Below are positions 7,312-10,660 of a DNA stretch of 10,660 nt, piece after piece. Source of the stretch: Porogramme epimiltina (taxonomy: Eukaryota; Basidiomycota; Agaricomycetes; Polyporales; Polyporaceae); assembly GCA_900155495.1 (NCBI GenBank), contig FTLJ01000138.1, forward strand, positions 1 through 10,660, written 5' to 3'. Both the position numbers and the translations under genes were made by a program. Within the stretch, counting starts at the first letter, position 1. Each line of letters begins with the position of its first letter. The notes below the pieces were generated by a model, which worked only from the letters and a program-made list of their open reading frames with translations, was not told the DNA's origin and searched no databases.

Positions 7312-7440
7312 GTAGTCGGATCAGTACTCCTCGCGCTCGCGTGTAATGCGTGCATATAACCATATACTGACATTTATTCTTGATGTTTTCGGGAGTGCGC
7401 GGGGGTGCGCTGCAACGGGCAAGGCGGTGGATACGGGAGC
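7064..7440. repeat. Tandem duplication, copy 1
   Basis: The first of two directly adjacent copies, offset by 377-383 bp. Shared landmarks are CTTCGTCGTCGGTGGCC (7064 and 7447), TAGGTAGTCGGATCAG (7309 and 7686), and an A/T-rich CATTTATT motif followed by a GCGCGGGGG-rich end. Each copy contains TTTATT (7373-7378 and 7749-7754), which is AATAAA on the minus strand, so each unit could hold a minus-strand polyadenylation signal. Confidence 0.75.
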
Positions 7441-7685
7441 GGTCCTCTTCGTCGTCGGTGGCCGACCTCTTCGAGTTGACGGCGCTGAAGCATCGCAGCC
7501 CTGCCAACATCCCCCATCAGCCCTGTTGCATGTACAGTCACCGCGAGCGTCTCGCCTGCCGACCACCTCACGTCGTCGTCCGCTCCCTCTGCAGAGGCTG
7601 GTTACTTTGCGGGCTCGGTTTTCCACGGGACACCGAGGAGCTTTGCGTTCTTTCGGTGGGGGCCCCGGCGTGTTCATCAATGTGA
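7383..7685 (+). pseudogene. Frameshifted copy of the 89-residue frame
   Basis: The copy-2 counterpart of the 7042 frame. The core SSSSVADLFELTALKHRSP, then ANIPHQ, differs from copy 1 at only two residues (Glu to Ala, Val to Ala). The net 4-nt insertion then shifts the frame, and the rest (MYSHRERLACRPPHVV onward to TGA 7683-7685) bears no resemblance to the copy-1 C-terminal end. The homologous start codon is absent; an in-frame ATG at 7383 lies in unrelated unit-junction sequence. I read this as a decayed duplicate, though a diverged chimeric product cannot be excluded. Confidence 0.35.
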
Positions 7686-7815
7686 CTAGGTAGTCGGATC
7701 AGTCCTCCTCGCGAGGGTGTAATGGATGAATAGAACCTTGTACTCACATTTATTATTGATATTTTATGGAGCGCGCGGGGGGCGCTGTAGCGAGCGAGGC
7801 GGTAGAGACGGGAGC
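7447..7815. repeat. Tandem duplication, copy 2
   Basis: The second copy of the roughly 380-bp unit. Relative to copy 1 it has a 4-nt net insertion just after the IPHQ codons (about 7520-7530) and a 21-nt deletion inside the Ser-rich part (after GCGTCTC). The flank that follows (from 7816) no longer matches, so the array has only two units. Confidence 0.75.
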
Positions 7816-7981
7816 GAGCGGTGGAGATGGGAGCGAGGCAGGGCCATGGTGGGCGGTGGGAAAGGAGGTTGATGCTGCGTGGGCGCCTGCGCGCGCGCGG
7901 CTGTGGGAGATCAGTCCAAATCGGGCTGCTCGTCTTCGCAATCTTGAGCGCCCCGCGCTTCGCCGCAGCCTTTGCCTTTGA
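7766..7981 (+). other. Short GC-rich open frame after the duplication, uncertain
   Basis: An ATG-led frame of 71 codons (MERAGGAVASEAVETGASGG, then DGSEAGPWWAVGKEVDAAW) starts in the end of tandem copy 2 and runs to TGA 7979-7981. Third-position GC (about 65%) is below first-position GC (about 76%), so composition alone can explain it. The minus strand of 7980-8070 also has an open frame with a CxxC pair (GTCAACGRDVFEDDQNVN). Neither is convincing; I list the stretch so that it is not read as empty. Confidence 0.2.
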
Positions 7982-8081
7982 TCCTTCCTCGCGTTCTCGC
8001 GCGCGCGGCCGCCGGGTGCCATATTGACATTCTGATCATCTTCGAAGACGTCCCGGCCACACGCCGCACACGTTCCAGAGC

Positions 8082-8462
8082 TCAACGCACCTGCGGCAGC
8101 CTGGTCCCCACTGTGCCAGGCCTCTCTGCATCAGCCACTCTTGCACTGATGTCTGGCTTCTGGGTGACATTCCTACTGTTGTAAGGGTCCGAGTAGACGA
8201 TTCCTGTGACAGAACGTGCTATGGTCATGTCTGTGTCCAAAGCTGCAAGCGGTTCAGCTGGATTTGACCAGCCATGGAAATCACACTGGAGTGCACATGA
8301 TGTGCCCTCCAGTGTGATATCCATGGCTGGGCAGGTCCAGAACTGGACTTGCACACTCAGGAGCACCCCTGCTGTGAGACGTAAGAACTTGCAAGCGACG
8401 CACACATTGTCAGAGTGCGCTTTGCATAAGTTTCGTATTTTCCGTGTGAAGACTCGGTACAT
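8082..8462 (-). CDS. Weak 126-residue minus-strand frame
   Basis: Open from ATG 8462 to TGA 8084-8082: MYRVFTRKIRNLCKAHSD, NVCVACKFLRLTAGVLLS, VQFWTCPAMDITLEG, CALQCDFHGWSNPAEP and GIVYSDPYNSRNVTQKPD. It has three Cys pairs but no family I recognise. Third-position GC is about 60%, close to the local average. AATAAA lies on this strand at 7754-7749, a plausible poly(A) signal 330 nt after the stop. Against it: the plus strand of the same DNA also gives sensible segments (LCPKLQAVQLDLTSHGN), and downstream splice signals are all plus-strand. The 63-bp palindrome at 8268-8330 lies inside, which makes both strands read alike there. Confidence 0.22.
   Translation of the reverse strand: MYRVFTRKIRNLCKAHSDNVCVACKFLRLTAGVLLSVQVQFWTCPAMDITLEGTSCALQCDFHGWSNPAEPLAALDTDMTIARSVTGIVYSDPYNSRNVTQKPDISARVADAERPGTVGTRLPQVR
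8268..8330. repeat. 63-bp near-perfect palindrome (foldback)
   Basis: The left arm 8268-8298 (CCAGCCATGGAAATCACACT, then GGAGTGCACAT) and right arm 8300-8330 are reverse complements at 29 of 31 positions, around a single central base at 8299. The mismatches are A/T at the 12th and T/G at the 25th arm position. Such a structure can extrude as a cruciform or form a long RNA hairpin. Within bare DNA of this composition an inverted repeat this long is not expected by chance; it most likely arose by template switching or by local inverted duplication. Confidence 0.9.
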
Positions 8463-8552
8463 GAGACACCCTGTAGTGAGGGAGGGACCATCCGAGTGAT
8501 CAAAATCTAATTGGGCGCTGTGTGCCTGCGGTCTCGACATGCCAACCTCACG

Positions 8553-9000
8553 ATGAGAGAATCACGACAACAATTGGCTCGCTACAGGTTGCCACCCCCA
8601 CGTCCTCCAGCTTCCCACCCCAAGGTAATATTCCAAGTTTGTAAGTACACGTCCATCCTTGCATGCGAACCCCCCACATCACCCACCATTCTATCCCCTC
8701 GCCATCCGTCCTACTTTCCCTTGTCTATTCTCCACACAGCAACTGCTTGCTACGCCTCAACCAAGGACTCTCGAGGGCTGATGGGGCGATTACACACAGT
8801 AAGTCACTGTGGTTCTCTTCGCACGCTGTAGCACCCTTCTCACATTGCACACAGTGCCCAGTCCGCGCTGGGAATGACTCGACAGGATCCACTGTAGTAT
8901 GTGCTACCCCCCCGGTACGTTTCTGCACCACTCTAGGTCCCTTTCACTAACAATTTCTTTCTAGGAGATCACACAGCACAGGATCCAACATTGTGAATGA
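8553..9000 (+). CDS. Candidate four-exon gene, 80-residue unknown product
   Basis: Exons 8553-8640, 8740-8798, 8855-8914 and 8965-9000. Introns: 8641-8739 (GTAAGT...CACAG, 99 nt), 8799-8854 (GTAAGT...CACAG, 56 nt, CTCAC branch-like) and 8915-8964 (GTACGT...TTTCTAG, 50 nt, perfect CACTAAC branch at 8945-8951). Phases agree throughout: exon 1 ends in phase 1, exon 2 restores phase 0, exon 3 is 60 nt and open in only that frame, and exon 4 stops at TGA 8998-9000. The product begins MRESRQQLARYRLPPPRPP and contains YASTKDSRGLMGRLHT and CPVRAGNDSTGSTVV. An upstream mini-ORF (ATG 8539) overlaps the start. Exons are tiny and no domain is recognised, so this may equally be a spliced non-coding RNA or the relic of a larger gene. 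Confidence 0.3.
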
Positions 9001-9305
9001 GGAGGATTCAGACGGGCGTTCACACGGACACTGCAGATTATATGGTATGTTGTATTATTTATTTCAGGTCGTAGCATGCACTCAGACATTGGACTCGCGC
9101 TGCAGGTGGTGCACAGTGGTGTTAGGGTCGCGCAGGAGGGCATGCTGGCAGGGTTAGGGGTTGTCCCCGGTACGTATTTTCGGGGCACGAGGGGCGTGCA
9201 GCTTACTGCTGGTACAGGATTTTGGGGATCGAGTGGTTGTACCGGTACGCACAGTATCCCTGAATTTGAGTTCAAGGTACCTGACTATACGAGGGCAGGG
9301 GCTTG
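9001..9305 (+). other. Further intron-like segments, no closed gene model
   Basis: Donor-acceptor pairs continue on the plus strand. At 9170-9217 there is GTACGT...CTTAC...ACAG, about 48 nt. From 9243 a GTACGC donor is followed by CTGAC and GGGCAG. At 9042 a GTATGT and a TTATTTCAG are only about 23 nt apart, too short for an intron. The exon-like piece between them reads MHSDIGLALQVVHSGVRVAQ, then EGMLAGLGVVPG, and after splicing GFWGSSGC, but the next exon meets a stop. The stretch may be the 3' UTR of the model before it, or a decayed gene. Confidence 0.3.
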
Positions 9306-9582
9306 ATGGCGAGTGCAGCACAGGGTGCCATAGTGGGTGGTAGGTGGTGGTTGGTGCTTGAGGTATGTTATACCCGCTATGCTGGAGTTCTTCACCACAC
9401 AGACATGCTCAGCGGCGCGCAGGGCAGTCCGGGAGCTTCACACACATTTCTGGGGGCGGCAGCAATGGCACACGGCGGGCGGGCGGGTGAGGACGAGGGT
9501 GGGCGCAGCGAGAGATGGGGGCACAAGCTGCTCTTGGGGCAGGGGTAGTAGCTGGTTTGAGGCAGAATGGAGTCACGTTTGA
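9306..9582 (+). CDS. Candidate two-exon gene, 78-residue unknown product
   Basis: Exon 1 (9306-9362) reads MASAAQGAIVGGRWWLVLE. The intron 9363-9402 (40 nt) has donor GTATGT and acceptor CACACAG but no clear branch site. Exon 2 (9403-9582) opens with TCSAARRAVRELHTHFW and ends ...FEAEWSHV at TGA 9580-9582. The RAVREL segment recurs in the same register in the second copy of a local duplication (EAHRAVRELCIHF near 9580-9625), which favours this frame over the unspliced one. Gly/Arg-rich composition makes other frames open as well. No domain recognised. Confidence 0.22.
9421..9455 (+). repeat. Local direct repeat, copy 1
   Basis: AGGGCAGTCCGGGAGCTT and a following CACATTTCTG match copy 2 at 9590-9624 (offset 169 nt). 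Weaker similarity (G/A-rich, GAGGACGAGGG-like) continues for about 80 nt in both copies. The repeat carries the RAVREL codons of the small spliced model. Confidence 0.55.
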
Positions 9583-9589
9583 GGCACAC

Positions 9590-9624
9590 AGGGCAGTCAG
9601 GGAGCTTTGTATACATTTCTGAAG
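9590..9624 (+). repeat. Local direct repeat, copy 2
   Basis: AGGGCAGTCAGGGAGCTT followed by TACATTTCTG, the second copy of the 9421 repeat. The plus frame that contains EAHRAVRELCIHF stops right after it, so this copy is not open like copy 1. Confidence 0.55.
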
Positions 9625-10100
9625 CGACGGCGAGGGCATTCACGGAGCAGGAGGGCGAGAACGAGGGCGCGCGCGGGGAGACATGGATGTACAAGTAGCA
9701 CTAGTAGTAGAGCAGAAGTGCCACAACGACGCGCGCGCACAGCGCTGCCTTGCCGAGACGCGTCTCCCACGATAGACGCCCGCCCGCCCGCGAGGGGTTC
9801 TGCTGCCTGACCGCCGCGCTTTCTGTGTGCACGTTGCGCTGTTTGTCTTTTTATCCCTCCGCACGCGCCCCACTGTCAGTATACTGTTCCCTGCACCTCC
9901 TGTCTCAAGAGATCACCACGGTACAATCTCTTCCTTCTCACCCGAGCGACCCCCGCACCCCGCCCGCCCCACGGTACGCCGCGCGCGCCTCCCACCACCC
10001 AGCACAGCCACCCGCCCAACCCAGCTCACACTCAACTCTGCCATTGCACACCCGTCCTTGTCCGTAATAAAATATATTTCTCGCAGCCTATCTACACAGA
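9625..10100. other. C/T-rich intergenic zone, possible promoter
   Basis: No coding frame is supported. From about 9890 to 10060 the plus strand is strongly C-rich with CT runs, of the kind often found just upstream of fungal transcription starts. An A/T-rich island (about 10064-10080) follows and includes AATAAA at 10066-10071. The AATAAA could be a plus-strand poly(A) signal, or the island could be part of a core promoter for the short frame starting at ATG 10101. GC-rich alternating purine-pyrimidine runs such as GCGCGCGC also occur. Confidence 0.3.
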
Positions 10101-10229
10101 ATGCTATCTACGACCCTCCTCGACGCGACCCCGACCGCACCCCGCGCGCACCTCGCCCACACGCACATACATGCGCGCGAGACGATCCCAGCGGACCAGT
10201 TTGATTCGCACCGCCCTCCGACTCCCTAA
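10101..10229 (+). CDS. Short 42-residue frame after the C/T-rich zone
   Basis: ATG 10101 (context TACACAGAATGC) opens a frame reading MLSTTLLDATPTAPRAHLAH, THIHARETIPADQFDSHRPP, to TAA 10227-10229. GC at positions 1/2/3 is about 64/50/79%, a coding-like pattern. It may be a first exon: the only GT before the stop is at GTTTGA (about 10199), a poor donor, so a spliced continuation is not well supported. No family recognised. It would be convergent with the partial minus-strand frame at the right edge. Confidence 0.3.
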   Translation: MLSTTLLDATPTAPRAHLAHTHIHARETIPADQFDSHRPPTP

Positions 10230-10435
10230 GGCAGCGTCGAGGCACCCCGCGCCTCGCCCGACCAGGCGTGCGCGACGCGCGTCGCGCGCCCCGAGTGTGT
10301 ATCTGCATCTGTCCGGCCGGCAGCCCTCACCGTCCGCCGTCCATCGGCCATCTCTCGTCGACGCGGTCGCGCCGGCGCCCGCCGTCCATTGCCCATCGCG
10401 GGGGCGTGGCAACCGCGGCTGCGGGCGCGCGGCGG

Positions 10436-10660
10436 TCAGATCACGTTGACGCTCTGGAGGTGCGCGCGCAGGATGCCTTCGCGGACTGCGGTGCGGCGGT
10501 GGAGGAGGGGCAGGTGCGGTGCGGCGCGGCGATAGAATGGGAGGAGGGTGCAGTGCGGCGGCGGTGGCGGCCGGGGTGCCGGGCCGGAGGACGCCGGGCG
10601 GCCGGGGCGAGGGCAGAGTCGGCGAAGGGGGCGAGGGAAGGCCGCGGGGCAAGGCGACGA
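10436..10660 (-). CDS. Partial 3' end of a gene entering from the right
   Basis: Open on the minus strand from the window edge to TGA 10438-10436. The end reads HCTLLPFYRRAAPHL, PLLHRRTAVREG and ILRAHLQSVNVI. Codons there are overwhelmingly C-ending (CTC, CGC, CAC, GTC, ATC), as favoured in basidiomycete genes; position GC is about 79/46/85%. The part nearer the edge is Pro-rich and may be intron: CCGCACCGCAG just before REGILRAHLQ would make a good acceptor. The exactly antisense plus frame (DHVDALEVRAQDAFADCG onward) is also open with similar statistics but G-ending codons, so the strand call is tentative. No family recognised. Confidence 0.35.
   Translation of the reverse strand, partial: SSPCPAAFPRPLRRLCPRPGRPASSGPAPRPPPPPHCTLLPFYRRAAPHLPLLHRRTAVREGILRAHLQSVNVI

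Noticed and set aside
7980..8070. CxxC pair on the minus strand as a zinc-finger or KDZ-transposase cysteine cluster
   Set aside because: A single CxxC with no partner cysteines and no transposase motifs nearby; codon-position statistics are flat.
9118..9156. TTAGGG-like matches suggesting telomeric sequence
   Set aside because: Only isolated GTTAGGG occurrences (9120, 9150), no tandem run.
10104..10652. 182-codon minus-strand frame, Pro/Arg-rich
   Set aside because: Low-complexity translation of GC-rich DNA; the neighbouring register with C-ending codons and a natural-looking end is the better candidate.
1..10660. tRNA, rRNA or 5S genes
   Set aside because: No B-box-like GGTTCGANNCC with a matching acceptor stem and no rRNA core sequences were seen on either strand.

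Overview
This window looks like nuclear DNA of a filamentous fungus, most likely a basidiomycete (Agaricomycetes). I infer this from GC-rich sequence with short introns of about 40-65 nt. They have GTRYGT or GTAAGT donors, CTAAC/CTGAC-like branch sites and CAG/TAG acceptors. Candidate exons show high third-position GC. I see no operon, Shine-Dalgarno pattern, rRNA, tRNA, CRISPR array or recognisable transposase. Most long open frames are chance products of GC-rich sequence, so I judged exons by position-specific GC, splice phase and recurrence between repeats. All gene models are tentative.

Layout. Left part (1-1480): a nested hairpin, a doubtful plus-strand gene with one good intron, and a better minus-strand three-exon model (1477 to 909) whose splice phases all agree. 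Positions 1950-2064 hold an isolated plus-strand exon with strong coding statistics.

Centre (about 2300-6230): the main feature is a degenerate tandem array of five to six copies of one multi-exon gene segment. Each of the five best copies contains the start of a ubiquitin-associated (UBA) domain with the MGF loop, in the form QLTDMGFPRS. An upstream exon reads KATVHIVMELLN. Copies are broken by stops, indels and lost splice sites. One copy keeps an intron whose removal joins the two exons in frame, so these are DNA-level duplications, not retrocopies. The parent gene is a UBA protein; a HUWE1/Tom1-type HECT ubiquitin ligase is my best guess but unproven. At the right end the array runs in frame into an open stretch (6232-6405) with about 88% GC at third positions, which may be a living exon.

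Right part (7040-10660): a two-copy tandem duplication of about 380 bp (7064-7815) carries an 89-codon frame that is intact in copy 1 and frameshifted in copy 2. A 63-bp near-perfect palindrome lies at 8268-8330. A plus-strand stretch (8553-9582) is dense in canonical introns and supports two small spliced models of 80 and 78 residues. A C/T-rich zone precedes a short frame at 10101, and the last 225 bases may hold the 3' end of a minus-strand gene entering from the right.

The window therefore reads as a gene-poor, duplication-rich accessory region: eroded gene copies between a few small, unrecognised candidate genes.
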